Origin: a virus
IMG/VR virus record: IMGVR_UViG_3300032282_004841
Span: 1 to 62,933 of that record
Reading direction: 5' to 3' (one strand)
DNA: 62,933 nt
The notes under the pieces were generated by a model. The model saw nothing but the letters and a program-made list of their open reading frames with translations, had not been told where the DNA came from and did no database searches. A program made the position numbers and the translations under genes. Below, piece by piece: positions 54,901-62,910 of this stretch (positions are counted from its first letter, which is position 1; every line of letters starts with the position of its first letter).

Positions 54901-57112
54901 AAGCGTTTCCTGAAAACGAAATCCAATTCGAACCATTGATATCAGTTACCCAAAAATAGATAACTGCATTTTCTGTATCATACCAAACCGCAAAGGAATT
55001 ATCACTAGGATTAACTGTTGGTCTTGTAGATTGTTGATAAAAATTAACTATTCCAGAACCTATCAAGCCTTGATATCCCTGTGGTCCAGTCGGGCCAGTT
55101 ATTCCAGCAGGACCTTCAGGGCCTCTAGGTCCAGTAATTCCTATGTCACCTCTAGGACCAGCAGCACCATTTGTTCCGTTGGTTCCGTTGGTTCCGTTAG
55201 CGCCAGCAGCACCGTCAGAACCTCGTAAATCAGCAAGCAAAAATGTTCTGGTCTTTGCAGATTGGGTAGACTGAATTAATAAAGTAGAGGAAGATTCATT
55301 TATAGGAATATCCCAAGTAACAACATTTTTAGTACCAAGTAATGTGTCATTATTTAAAGTTGTTGCAACAACAGCGTTAGATCCAGAAGTAGTTCTTATT
55401 GCTAAAAGTTCTGGAGAAGCCGTAAAGTCGAAATAATATCTCTGCCCCCTGATTATTGGAATAGCAGCAGTATTTGCGATTCCGCTTATTTCTATAACGC
55501 TAGAATTGTTTGTAACGGTATATAGTGTTCCACCTCTTTGTCCATAATCACCTTGATATCCTTGACTACCCCTGAGTCCTTGCGACCCAGTAAGCCCCTG
55601 TCTTCCTTGAGCGCCTTGAGATCCAGATAAACCAGTCAAACCTTGACGGCCTTGCGGACCTGTAGGACCACCAGCACCACCAATAGCACCAGCTTGAGCT
55701 AAAGTAGACCAATATGTTGGATTTGCATCTGGAATTTTAGAAGCAGTACTAGTACTTGCAAGTATAGCTATATAACTAGTTCCAAGATAATATACTACAT
55801 CACTAACAGAATAGTTATTTGCTGCTGACCAATCACCTCTCCAAGCTATGCCAGCACCAACTGTTCCTTGAAAACCTTGATATCCCTGTGCGCCAGCAGA
55901 GCCAGAAGTACCATTGGTTCCAGCAGAACCTTGATCTCCTTGACTACCAATAGGCCCAGTAGAGCCAACAAAACCCTGATAACCTTGAAAACCTTGATAG
56001 CCACGACCACCTTGATCACCTTGATTTCCATCATTACCAGCCAAGCCTTGTCTTCCTTGATAACCTTGCAAACCTTGTTCTCCAACGCTGCCTTGGCGAC
56101 CTTGAAATCCTTGACTACCTGACCCATCTCTTCCTTGATAACCTTGAACACCAACAGATCCTTGATTTCCCTGAACGCCCTGTTCACCTTGACTACCTTG
56201 AGCGCCAATATAATCAACGCAATTGATAGATCTTGCAATAGAAGTGTTAGTAATTGATTGTAGTACAATACCTGAAGACGGAGCATCTAAAGGAACATCG
56301 TATGTTATGATTTCACCAACAGAACCAGTCGTTTCTATATTATTAGCACTAGTTCCAACCACATTAGTAGTTACGCCACCGCCATTTCTTATAGCTGCAT
56401 AATGAGTAACAGCAGAAAGATCAAATATAAATCTTTGTCCACGAACTAATTCTATTGCAGTGTCATTACTAGCTATGCCATCAACTGCAAATTTTAAAGA
56501 AGAAATACTTACGGCAAAAGAAGTTCCACCTTTAGATCCAATATCTCCTTGATACCCCTTAGAACCTTGAGTACCAGCACTTCCAGTAAAACCTTGTCTA
56601 CCTTGTGCGCCTTGAAAACCTTGGGAACCCTGTCCGCCTTGCAAGCCTTGTCTTCCTTGATTTCCTTGCGATCCCTGATCGCCTTGATCGCCTTGATCTC
56701 CTTTATAACCCTGATAACCAACAGAACCCTGACTACCACGACTACCTTGATCTCCTTGATCTCCTTGAGATCCAACCACACCTTGACTGCCTTGTAAACC
56801 CTGTAATCCAATCGATCCTTTTTCACCTTGCAAGCCTTGTAAACCTTGCAATCCTTGATTTCCATTAGTTCCTGCTAGGCCCTGTCTTCCCTGCGAACCT
56901 TGGGAACCCTGACTTCCAATAGAGCCATCTCCAAAAGAAGCCCAGTATGTAGTAGCCGTAGATGGATTTTCATTTACAGAACCAAGTATCGATATATATG
57001 AACTTAATTCATGGATTACTATATCATTTATTGCGTAAGTATCAGCGGAAGACCAAACGCCTTTATATAGAGTTCCTATAGTAGATGTTCCACCAGTATT
57101 AATTAAAGGCAT
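54893..57112 (-). CDS. Collagen-like tail fibre protein
   Basis: A 739-residue protein with four collagen-like Gly-x-Gln-rich triplet blocks (about 59-197, 297-417, 474-522, 626-687; GSQGYQGRQG type). It starts with a CBM5/12-like module (YKGVWSSADTYAINDIVIHE, about 15-65). A second copy (WRGDWSAANNYSVSDVVYYL, about 425-470) stands between blocks. Two cupredoxin-like or beta modules (FAVDGIASNDTAIELVRGQR near 210; EISGIANTAAIPIIRGQRYY near 535) lie between triplet blocks. The C terminus is the Trp-rich module (FYQQSTRPTVN ... WISFSGNAYA). Collagen-like triplets form trimeric, flexible fibres, and the CBM-like modules could bind chitin or other glycans. The whole layout is a duplicated set CBM - collagen - cupredoxin - collagen. 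Confidence 0.85.
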   Translation of the reverse strand: MPLINTGGTSTIGTLYKGVWSSADTYAINDIVIHELSSYISILGSVNENPSTATTYWASFGDGSIGSQGSQGSQGRQGLAGTNGNQGLQGLQGLQGEKGSIGLQGLQGSQGVVGSQGDQGDQGSRGSQGSVGYQGYKGDQGDQGDQGSQGNQGRQGLQGGQGSQGFQGAQGRQGFTGSAGTQGSKGYQGDIGSKGGTSFAVSISSLKFAVDGIASNDTAIELVRGQRFIFDLSAVTHYAAIRNGGGVTTNVVGTSANNIETTGSVGEIITYDVPLDAPSSGIVLQSITNTSIARSINCVDYIGAQGSQGEQGVQGNQGSVGVQGYQGRDGSGSQGFQGRQGSVGEQGLQGYQGRQGLAGNDGNQGDQGGRGYQGFQGYQGFVGSTGPIGSQGDQGSAGTNGTSGSAGAQGYQGFQGTVGAGIAWRGDWSAANNYSVSDVVYYLGTSYIAILASTSTASKIPDANPTYWSTLAQAGAIGGAGGPTGPQGRQGLTGLSGSQGAQGRQGLTGSQGLRGSQGYQGDYGQRGGTLYTVTNNSSVIEISGIANTAAIPIIRGQRYYFDFTASPELLAIRTTSGSNAVVATTLNNDTLLGTKNVVTWDIPINESSSTLLIQSTQSAKTRTFLLADLRGSDGAAGANGTNGTNGTNGAAGPRGDIGITGPRGPEGPAGITGPTGPQGYQGLIGSGIVNFYQQSTRPTVNPSDNSFAVWYDTENAVIYFWVTDINGSNWISFSGNAYA

Positions 57113-57115
57113 TTT

Positions 57116-57571
57116 TTAACCCTCTTTTGCAATAAAAGATTTACCAGAAGCTGCACAAATTGCTGTAACCCTGCCGTCAGGAATGAATCCACCCTCAAAA
57201 CTTAACTGTCCGTTTGGAGAGACAGGATAAGAATTAGATGTTGTAGCATCACCATTTATATTTACATAAATCAAAGTATTTGAATTGTTAATAAACAAAA
57301 GATAATTTCTTTGTAATCTCTCAGGAAAAACAACTTGAGAAACATTGGCTTCTTCTATTGTTCCAGATCCATCTAACAATAAACCAGTAGTAGAACTATC
57401 AACAGGCAAAACGCCAAAATTGTGTGCTACTCTAGGTTGTGGTAGAGTGTCATAAAAAACAGTACGACTAGTCAATGTTCCATTAGCTATGTTATTAATG
57501 CCTGGTGGCATTTGGCAAAAAGAAGATCCATATGCAAAAGCTCCAGATTCAATAGTATTAATGTCAGACAT
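57116..57571 (-). CDS. Small virion protein (fibre or baseplate accessory)
   Basis: A 151-residue protein with a beta-sandwich-like core: VSQVVFPERLQRNYLLFINN (about 78-97), LIYVNINGDATTS, LSFEGGFIPDGRVTAICAAS, and the ending GKSFIAKEG. This order is familiar to me from small virion proteins of phages that form a jelly-roll with a trailing KEG motif. It ends 3 nt before the collagen-fibre gene. AGGAGAAGAG precedes the ATG. No function assigned beyond virion association. Confidence 0.55.
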   Translation of the reverse strand: MSDINTIESGAFAYGSSFCQMPPGINNIANGTLTSRTVFYDTLPQPRVAHNFGVLPVDSSTTGLLLDGSGTIEEANVSQVVFPERLQRNYLLFINNSNTLIYVNINGDATTSNSYPVSPNGQLSFEGGFIPDGRVTAICAASGKSFIAKEG

Positions 57572-57579
57572 CTCTTCTC

Positions 57580-58116
57580 CTATCTAAAATAAGAATTACC
57601 ACCCTGATTATTCGGATAAAAGGCCGATACACTATAACCAGCAAATACCCTGAAAGCACCAACAATTGCTGCTCCGCAAACAGCCCCTGATCTTCCTGAT
57701 TCATAAGTCATTTTTGACTCATCGTAAACAGAACACCAGCCTTTTTCTATTAATTTTAATCTTCCATCCATAGACCCACGAAGATCTATAGAGGAACTAC
57801 CATCTCTAATAGCAATACCTTGACGAACACTTGTTCTTGCTTCAGATCTTTCAATTACACAAGCAGCTTTAAAACAAACTAAGTTTATAAAACTATCATC
57901 TCTATTTGGACCATTGCGATCTGTAGGATCTGGATCTATTGACATTGCCTGAATATTGATTTCAAAATGTTTATTAAAGTATGCAATGTCATGAATTACT
58001 ATTTGGGCAGCAACAGCTAATGTCTGTATAAGTCTGCCATCACTATAGTTTGGCGTAGGTGATAGATCATCTATCAAGACCCGCAGCAAAGTTGTCATTT
58101 CTGACTGCCACAACAT
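57580..58116 (-). CDS. Neck/adaptor-like structural protein (putative)
   Basis: About 178 residues from the ATG at 58116, which has GAGG six bases upstream; a TTG at 58128 is also in frame but lacks a ribosome binding site. Helix-rich: MTTLLRVLIDDLSPTPNYSD, AVAAQIVIHDIAYFNKHFEI, then IDPDPTDRNGP and FINLVCFKAACVIERSEAR. This fits head-tail adaptor proteins (gp6-like connector). A C-terminal segment with SGAVCGAAIVGAFRVFAGYS is hydrophobic. Its overlap with the preceding gene shows coupled translation. Adaptor assignment is tentative. Confidence 0.45.
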   Translation of the reverse strand: MLWQSEMTTLLRVLIDDLSPTPNYSDGRLIQTLAVAAQIVIHDIAYFNKHFEINIQAMSIDPDPTDRNGPNRDDSFINLVCFKAACVIERSEARTSVRQGIAIRDGSSSIDLRGSMDGRLKLIEKGWCSVYDESKMTYESGRSGAVCGAAIVGAFRVFAGYSVSAFYPNNQGGNSYFR

Positions 58117-58124
58117 AGAAGACC

Positions 58125-58445
58125 TCAAGCTATTGGTGCTATTTTAAAACTTCCGGTAATTAATGTGGATTTATGATTGTTGGGGAATACTGCCCTTATT
58201 TCATAAAACCATGTTCCATAACCTATTGCTCGTAAAGTACTTGCATCAAAAAGTATGGAAAATTTATTGCCAAATACAAAATCCATACTAAACGAGAAGT
58301 TCTTTACATTAAATATTACACCAGCATTAGTTATATATGTGTCTTGATCTATCTCAAAAAAATCTAATGAGGGAATATAACTATCATTTAAAATTTTTAA
58401 AAAAAATTGACTTTTTACTTTCGATTTTTCTAATTTTATTGGCAT
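58125..58445 (-). CDS. Small beta-sandwich protein, paralog of next gene's C-terminal domain
   Basis: A 106-residue protein starting right after the previous stop. Its last part, NKFSILFDASTLRAIGYGTW and FYEIRAVF followed by TLITGSFKIAPIA, matches NGNMLRIELSAEDLAIIGAG, RWSYELRSTL and TLIKGNLIIVPPFG of the gene at 58446. The fold resembles the BppU/Ig-like N-terminal domain of baseplate and fibre proteins. Tandem paralogs of this kind often decorate the tail. Confidence 0.6.
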   Translation of the reverse strand: MPIKLEKSKVKSQFFLKILNDSYIPSLDFFEIDQDTYITNAGVIFNVKNFSFSMDFVFGNKFSILFDASTLRAIGYGTWFYEIRAVFPNNHKSTLITGSFKIAPIA

Positions 58446-59090
58446 TTAATCCCCAAACGGAGGAACAATTATTAGGTTTCCCTTTATCAAAGTAACAGTA
58501 CTTGTATTAGATAGCGTAGATCTTAACTCATACGACCATCTTCCAGCACCAATAATTGCTAAATCCTCAGCGCTTAATTCAATTCTTAGCATGTTACCGT
58601 TGATTAATATTGGAGTTTTTTCAAAAGAAACTTGTCCATCTACCAAAAATCTATTAGTAGAACCGTCTAAGGAAGGCCAAGTATCATTACTAATATCAAT
58701 AGACCTACCTTCTGTTGCAAAATAATCATCCGTAAGTCTTAACTCTATGGTTCCTTTATCACTAGGAATATTATTTACAAAAAGCGAAGATGTAAGACCT
58801 GTTCCTGTACATCTAGTAGTAATTGGAGTATCTACATATTCTAATTCTTCTGGATTTATAGCAAAAAATCCTAAAAGATCATTTCCTTTTTTAAATTTTA
58901 TACCGCCCCTAAAATTAGAAGGAAAACTATAGTAAGTCCATAAATAATTACCTAATCCAATTTCTACAAAACCTAAATAAATAGGAGAGGTTATTTCAAC
59001 TCCCTCTACATTTACTAAAATGGCATTTAAATTAGTCAAACCAGCATATCTAATACCAAAATCTAATGATATAGAAGCTTTATAAGGCAT
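58446..59090 (-). CDS. Two-domain beta-sandwich tail protein
   Basis: A 214-residue protein with an N-terminal domain (DFGIRYAGLTNLNAILVNVE, FVEIGLGNYLWTYYSF, FRGGIKFKKGN, LLGFFAINPEELEY) and a C-terminal domain (from about 125) that is paralogous to the 106-residue neighbour. The N-terminal pattern 'DLGIRYAGLT ... GF.EIG.G.YLW.Y ... FRGG ... INPEE' is one I know from virion proteins of uncultivated phages. GGTGAAAA is a weak ribosome binding site. Likely part of a baseplate or fibre base. Confidence 0.6.
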   Translation of the reverse strand: MPYKASISLDFGIRYAGLTNLNAILVNVEGVEITSPIYLGFVEIGLGNYLWTYYSFPSNFRGGIKFKKGNDLLGFFAINPEELEYVDTPITTRCTGTGLTSSLFVNNIPSDKGTIELRLTDDYFATEGRSIDISNDTWPSLDGSTNRFLVDGQVSFEKTPILINGNMLRIELSAEDLAIIGAGRWSYELRSTLSNTSTVTLIKGNLIIVPPFGD

Positions 59091-59101
59091 TTTTCACCGT
59101 A

Positions 59102-60706
59102 TTAAATAAGTGTAAATGTCGGCCTTGGAACATAAGGAGTTAAAGATGAGAACATGTTCAAAGGAGATTCAAATGGATTATTAATATCTTCACAACCTAA
59201 ATAGTTTTGTAACACTTCTTCTTCGACTAATTGACCAGTCCTATTATAAGATCCATCAACATATGGCATTCCAGTAGAAGGATCTATATCTATAAGACCA
59301 GTATTATGATTAAAATTAGAAGATGTAGTGCAAGCCCCCTTAGAAAACATAAGAGGATCTTTTTTTGTTGGGTTATTATCCCAGTATTGTTGTATTACAT
59401 CATTTGTTATTGCAGGAAGAGCCTTTAAAGAAATTACAAGCTCTTTCCATTGATCTGGAGTAATTACTAATCCAGATTCTTCATTTATTACATCTCCAGA
59501 ATTATTGTTATAGCCTATTAAATTTTCACCACACGGTCCATTTAAATAAAGTATTTGTTTCTTTGTATTTTCATTCATATTTACAGAGTCATATATCCCA
59601 ACATTAGGAATATAATCTCCATTGTTGTAAATCTGACTTGGATCATCTATCGAAAAATATTTTTTAGGATCTTTTTGTTTGCCACGAAAATAAGTAGAGC
59701 AAGATAAGTCTATATACTCACTCGCTTTTTTACCAAAATTAGTTAAGATATTTTTATCTGCAAAAAGACCTTTTAATAAACATGGACCAAAACCAAAATT
59801 AACAGAAGAATTAGTGCCATCAAGCATTTCTTCTATAGATATTGTATTTTGATTAAGCATAATAGCTGTAGTTCCGCCATCATATCTAGCCGTTTGAACG
59901 CCAGCATCCGCAGCTGCTGGAATAGAGCATCTAGGATTACAAATAGCCCCATGAAATAAATAAGGAACATGTCCAGTATCACGACTTATATTTGCATAAA
60001 AAGGTTCGGAAGATACAGAATCAATAGTATCCCAAATATCAGAAAGGTATCCTTCTCCTGTAATATAATGATGTTTATAACCATCTTCTTTATTTCCTGT
60101 CGTTATGTATGATGGATAAAAAATCGAAGAAGCTGACTGTTTAGGGAAAGTAAATCCTTGTTGAGTTTTATTTTTTGATAAATTAGAACCAGAAAGTATA
60201 TAATCGCTATAAGATTCTTTTTCTTGATCGGTAATATTAAATACGACATCCCCAGTCGCATTTTGATTTGATATGGCAACAGGAAAAATTCTAGAGTTAG
60301 CAACAACACCAGTAATTGAATAAAAATTTCTATTAGATTCAATGGCTGTCCATTCGGAAGAATTGAATCCGTCTAAATCAACATTATAACTAGAATCTTT
60401 TTGCGAGAAAAAATTACCACAAGATTTAAATGGCTTAGTTATGGTATCTGAATGAGTATCCTTTGGATTTGGATAATGAACACTATGGGCTAATTGTATA
60501 GATCTAAAAAAAGTTCTTCCAATACTTCCATTTTTTTTATTGGAGTGCGCCCAATAGCATGTATTACTAACTGTTTTTGCACCACCAGCATTATTCAATG
60601 GATCGATAACATCATTATCGATGATCATTTTAAGCTTTCCATCAACCGCTATAAATATTTTGCCATTTCTAAATGTAATGCCATCATAAAAAGGTATATC
60701 ATTCAT
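59102..60706 (-). CDS. Large virion protein of unknown function
   Basis: A 534-residue protein with an early strand (ITFRNGKIFIAVDGKLKMII), many Asn, Ser and Gly, nine or so scattered cysteines (e.g. NPRCSIP, LSCSTYF, LYLNGPCGENLIG), and a basic or Asn-rich middle. SFRGKQ/SIDDPSQIYNNGDYIP resembles loops of a trimeric virion protein. It lies between a holin-like gene and beta-sandwich baseplate genes. No family recognised; a tail fibre or baseplate protein is likely. AGGATTAATAT precedes the ATG. Confidence 0.5.
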   Translation of the reverse strand: MNDIPFYDGITFRNGKIFIAVDGKLKMIIDNDVIDPLNNAGGAKTVSNTCYWAHSNKKNGSIGRTFFRSIQLAHSVHYPNPKDTHSDTITKPFKSCGNFFSQKDSSYNVDLDGFNSSEWTAIESNRNFYSITGVVANSRIFPVAISNQNATGDVVFNITDQEKESYSDYILSGSNLSKNKTQQGFTFPKQSASSIFYPSYITTGNKEDGYKHHYITGEGYLSDIWDTIDSVSSEPFYANISRDTGHVPYLFHGAICNPRCSIPAAADAGVQTARYDGGTTAIMLNQNTISIEEMLDGTNSSVNFGFGPCLLKGLFADKNILTNFGKKASEYIDLSCSTYFRGKQKDPKKYFSIDDPSQIYNNGDYIPNVGIYDSVNMNENTKKQILYLNGPCGENLIGYNNNSGDVINEESGLVITPDQWKELVISLKALPAITNDVIQQYWDNNPTKKDPLMFSKGACTTSSNFNHNTGLIDIDPSTGMPYVDGSYNRTGQLVEEEVLQNYLGCEDINNPFESPLNMFSSLTPYVPRPTFTLI

Positions 60707-60715
60707 ATATTAATC

Positions 60716-61012
60716 CTAGTTTTTATTTACTGGGTCGTGGATTTCTTTTTTATTTCTTTTGAGTTCTTGCAATTCTCTAGTGTTCAATAGTATCTGATTA
60801 AGTATACCCATAGTATTTTCTTGGCTCTTAACCACATTCTCTAGTCCAACTTCTAGCCTGTCTATAAACTTGATATGTCTATCGTGCAAAGGAAGAATGA
60901 TCTTTTCTCCCAACCAATTTGCTGCTTTATATGCTGTCCAGACAAAAAACATTAAGAATGTACAAGAAACACCTAATCGTTCAACTAATAGGACAATTTC
61001 TTTTTCATCCAT
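60716..61012 (-). CDS. Holin-like membrane protein, single TM
   Basis: A 98-residue protein. ATG at 61012 is chosen because GGGAG lies 8-9 bases upstream; a TTG at 61027 is in frame but overlaps that site. After KEI, residues 7-31 are hydrophobic (LVERLGVSCTFLMFFVWTAY), followed by a short amphipathic segment, then a coiled-coil-like helix (FIDRLEVGLENVVKSQENTM). This topology fits small phage membrane proteins of holin or XkdF/BhlA-like type. No lysin gene is next to it, so it may equally be a superinfection or packaging-related membrane protein. Confidence 0.5.
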   Translation of the reverse strand: MDEKEIVLLVERLGVSCTFLMFFVWTAYKAANWLGEKIILPLHDRHIKFIDRLEVGLENVVKSQENTMGILNQILLNTRELQELKRNKKEIHDPVNKN

Positions 61013-61028
61013 TGTTCTAACTCCCAAA

Positions 61029-61050
61029 TAATGTAGTTGTGCCTACATTA
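61029..61050 (-). promoter_or_regulatory. Perfect 8-bp hairpin before the holin-like gene
   Basis: TAATGTAG and CTACATTA form a perfect 8-bp stem with a 6-nt loop. It overlaps the stop of the DUF4376-like gene and lies 17 nt before the holin-like ATG. There is no T-run long enough for a terminator, so an RNA structure influencing processing or translation of the next gene is possible. Confidence 0.4.
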
Positions 61051-61608
61051 AATTACACCTAGCTCTTCAATTGTGGTAGCATCTGCGACAGCTTTTCGTC
61101 TGGCAGCAAATGAACTAGCCATATTGGAGCGAGCTTGGCCATATTGGAGAAGTAGAAGGGTCATTTCTTGTATGGTGGAGAAGCTAATGGGTGTATTAGC
61201 CATACTGATTAGGTGAGGAAGTTCTAAGCTCAATGCTGCTGCCTCTTTTGCAAGAGAGAACACACCTACGAGAAGTGCTACATCAGAAGGAGTAATGCCA
61301 AGATAATAGCCTTGACCAGAATCCCAACCTGTTTTTTCTAGGGCAATCCATTCATTATTTATAACTTGTATTTTTCTTGCTTTAGCTTGAGATAACTCAT
61401 CTGGTGCAGCATCTGGAATATAATCCCATGCTTTTGCTACTAGTGATTTTATAAATATTCCATCATCCGAGGATAATTCTATTGGAATATTAACATTTCT
61501 TGTAACGCCTTCATCATTAATTTTAGATAAAGATACGCTGTAAAAATCTTCTAGAATATTAAGATCTACATTTACTTTTTGCGTAAGAATTATGCTTAAA
61601 CTTTCCAT
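61048..61608 (-). CDS. DUF4376-like tail fibre accessory protein
   Basis: A 186-residue protein. The second half (about 75-186) matches the layout of DUF4376 proteins: KARKIQVINNEWIALEKTGW, DSGQGYYLGITPSDVALLVG, a helix ending in PHLISMANT, then PISFSTIQEMTLLLLQYGQA and an RKAVADATTIEEL tail. DUF4376 is common in tail fibre assembly or tail spike-adjacent proteins. The N-terminal 75 residues are beta-rich. AGGAGATAAG precedes the ATG, and it lies directly after the tail collar gene, in line with a fibre assembly or adapter role. Confidence 0.6.
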   Translation of the reverse strand: MESLSIILTQKVNVDLNILEDFYSVSLSKINDEGVTRNVNIPIELSSDDGIFIKSLVAKAWDYIPDAAPDELSQAKARKIQVINNEWIALEKTGWDSGQGYYLGITPSDVALLVGVFSLAKEAAALSLELPHLISMANTPISFSTIQEMTLLLLQYGQARSNMASSFAARRKAVADATTIEELGVI

Positions 61609-61616
61609 CTTATCTC

Positions 61617-62312
61617 CTATGTTTTTATGATAAAGTTAATGGCTATTGAAGGCTGCATATTATTATGAGCAGAACCAGATCCATTGTTTCCGATGCTAAC
61701 ATTAGATGTTCCACTATTAACAGTAACGGCATGTTGATGAACTGCACTTCTACCACCAGTAGTAGTCTGACTACCTGAGTCATTTCCTCTTATGATTAAA
61801 ATACCAGCATATCCACCACCAACAGCACTAAAACCAGATGCTGCTCTGCCTAAGTTTGTTCCATCAACACTAGGAATATGAGTATGATCGGCAGTTTCGT
61901 TACCTACTGTTGTTGTATGACTATGTCCAGAGTCGGTAGCGGTATGATTATGAGATGCTAATTCCGCAGTAGATAACGCAACAGTTTCCACCCCAGTAGT
62001 TGCAGCCAATGTTCTAGCTGTTAAACCAGAACCAGTTCCAACACCAATTGGGGTTCTTCCCCTCATATCTGGTAAAGTAAATGTATCATTAGAATTGCCA
62101 GCACCATAAGTAACACCAATTACTTTAAATAGATCGCTATAAGTCTTTCTGCTGACAGTACTTCCGTCACAAACTAGCCATCCATTAGGGGCGGTAGAAC
62201 CAGCAAACATTTCAATAACACCAACAGGAATTACAGAAGGCTGAACTGCTTGAAAGGCAGAACCCTTTGGAGAATTAGTCGGTGTCATTCCATAACTAAA
62301 TGCTCCTGGCAT
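61617..62312 (-). CDS. Tail collar domain protein (microcystin-dependent-like)
   Basis: A 231-residue protein with a clear phage Tail Collar domain. VIPVGVIEMFAGSTAPNGWL and CDGSTVSRKTYSDLF (about 27-63) are followed by FTLPDMRGRTPIGV (about 80-93), then LSTAELASHNHTATDSGHSH (about 113-132) and a C-terminal AHNNMQPSIAINFIIKT. The His-rich HNHTATDSGHSHTTT, DHTHIP and VHQHAV stretches are typical of the family and may bind metal in the trimer. The domain is found in short tail fibres. The ATG overlaps the upstream stop (TAATG), with GGGAGG as ribosome binding site. Confidence 0.92.
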   Translation of the reverse strand: MPGAFSYGMTPTNSPKGSAFQAVQPSVIPVGVIEMFAGSTAPNGWLVCDGSTVSRKTYSDLFKVIGVTYGAGNSNDTFTLPDMRGRTPIGVGTGSGLTARTLAATTGVETVALSTAELASHNHTATDSGHSHTTTVGNETADHTHIPSVDGTNLGRAASGFSAVGGGYAGILIIRGNDSGSQTTTGGRSAVHQHAVTVNSGTSNVSIGNNGSGSAHNNMQPSIAINFIIKT

Positions 62313-62758
62313 TAGTAACTACCTCCCATTACACAAACTTGCAATGCAGTAGTACTAGCAGTAGTAGTAACACTAACAGATGCATAAAGTTTGAATGTAG
62401 ATGGTAAAACAAGAGGATTGGCAAAAGTCAAAGTGCTAGTAAATCCAGCAGCAGTAGTTGAAGGAGTTACAGCAGTCACAAGTATTTCTGTAAACAAATA
62501 AGCTGTAGTACCATCCCATACCCATATGCCTACAATATTACCAGCGGTAGGTGCGGTAAAAGAGGTGGAGCAAGCATTGACTTGAATAGCATCAATTCTT
62601 AGTCCATTAGTAGAAGTTGGTACAATCTCTATAATATTTGCTGCTGCAAGACTAGCTGTTACTGTTGGGCCTCTAGTTGTACAAGCTGTTTGTGCTGCAA
62701 GAGTTTTTGCAACAAAGTATGGGGCTTGAGGAAAGATAGGTGTAGATGTTACTGCCAT
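62312..62758 (-). CDS. Small virion protein, Thr/Ala-rich jelly-roll-like
   Basis: A 148-residue protein with Thr, Ala, Ser and Val making most of its residues. Beta-strand order: NIIEIVPTSTNGLRIDAIQV, GIWVWDGTTAYLFTEILVTA, LTFANPLVLPSTFKLYASVS. The C terminus TALQVCVMGGSY is short. Such proteins lie next to tail fibre genes in many uncultivated phages. GGAGGT in the end of the previous mini-gene serves as its ribosome binding site. Function unknown beyond virion association. Confidence 0.55.
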   Translation of the reverse strand: MAVTSTPIFPQAPYFVAKTLAAQTACTTRGPTVTASLAAANIIEIVPTSTNGLRIDAIQVNACSTSFTAPTAGNIVGIWVWDGTTAYLFTEILVTAVTPSTTAAGFTSTLTFANPLVLPSTFKLYASVSVTTTASTTALQVCVMGGSY

Positions 62759-62760
62759 AG

Positions 62761-62910
62761 TTATAAACCTCCAAAGTTGTTAGCTAGGTAAATTGTATTG
62801 GATGCATCATTTGGCATTTTTTTCCAACCAGTACCATTGTAAATCCAAATGTATCCACCATAGGAGTAAGTTTGACCAGTAGTAGGAGATGCTGGAAAAT
62901 CTATCGCCAT
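62761..62910 (-). CDS. 49-aa Trp-rich module mini-gene
   Basis: A short complete frame from the ATG at 62910 to TAA. It encodes MAIDFPASPTTGQTYSYGGY, then IWIYNGTGWKKMPNDAS and a final NNFGGL. This is the core of the module found at 37812, 39085, 50215 and 54893 (P.NP..G..Y..G...Y...GW). It has a GGAGGG ribosome binding site and its end provides the site for the next gene. The upstream fragment ends with the same NYGGL/NFGGL motif, so it is one of at least two tandem copies. Confidence 0.7.
   Translation of the reverse strand: MAIDFPASPTTGQTYSYGGYIWIYNGTGWKKMPNDASNTIYLANNFGGL

Noticed and set aside
55846-56286. Open frames in other phases across the collagen-like gene
   Set aside because: The periodic Gly-x-Gln codons keep all frames open. 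These frames are shadows of the repeat and not independent genes.
60716-61012. Holin plus endolysin lysis cassette
   Set aside because: A holin-like protein is present, but no muramidase, amidase or peptidase gene is next to it in the window, so a full lysis cassette is not supported.
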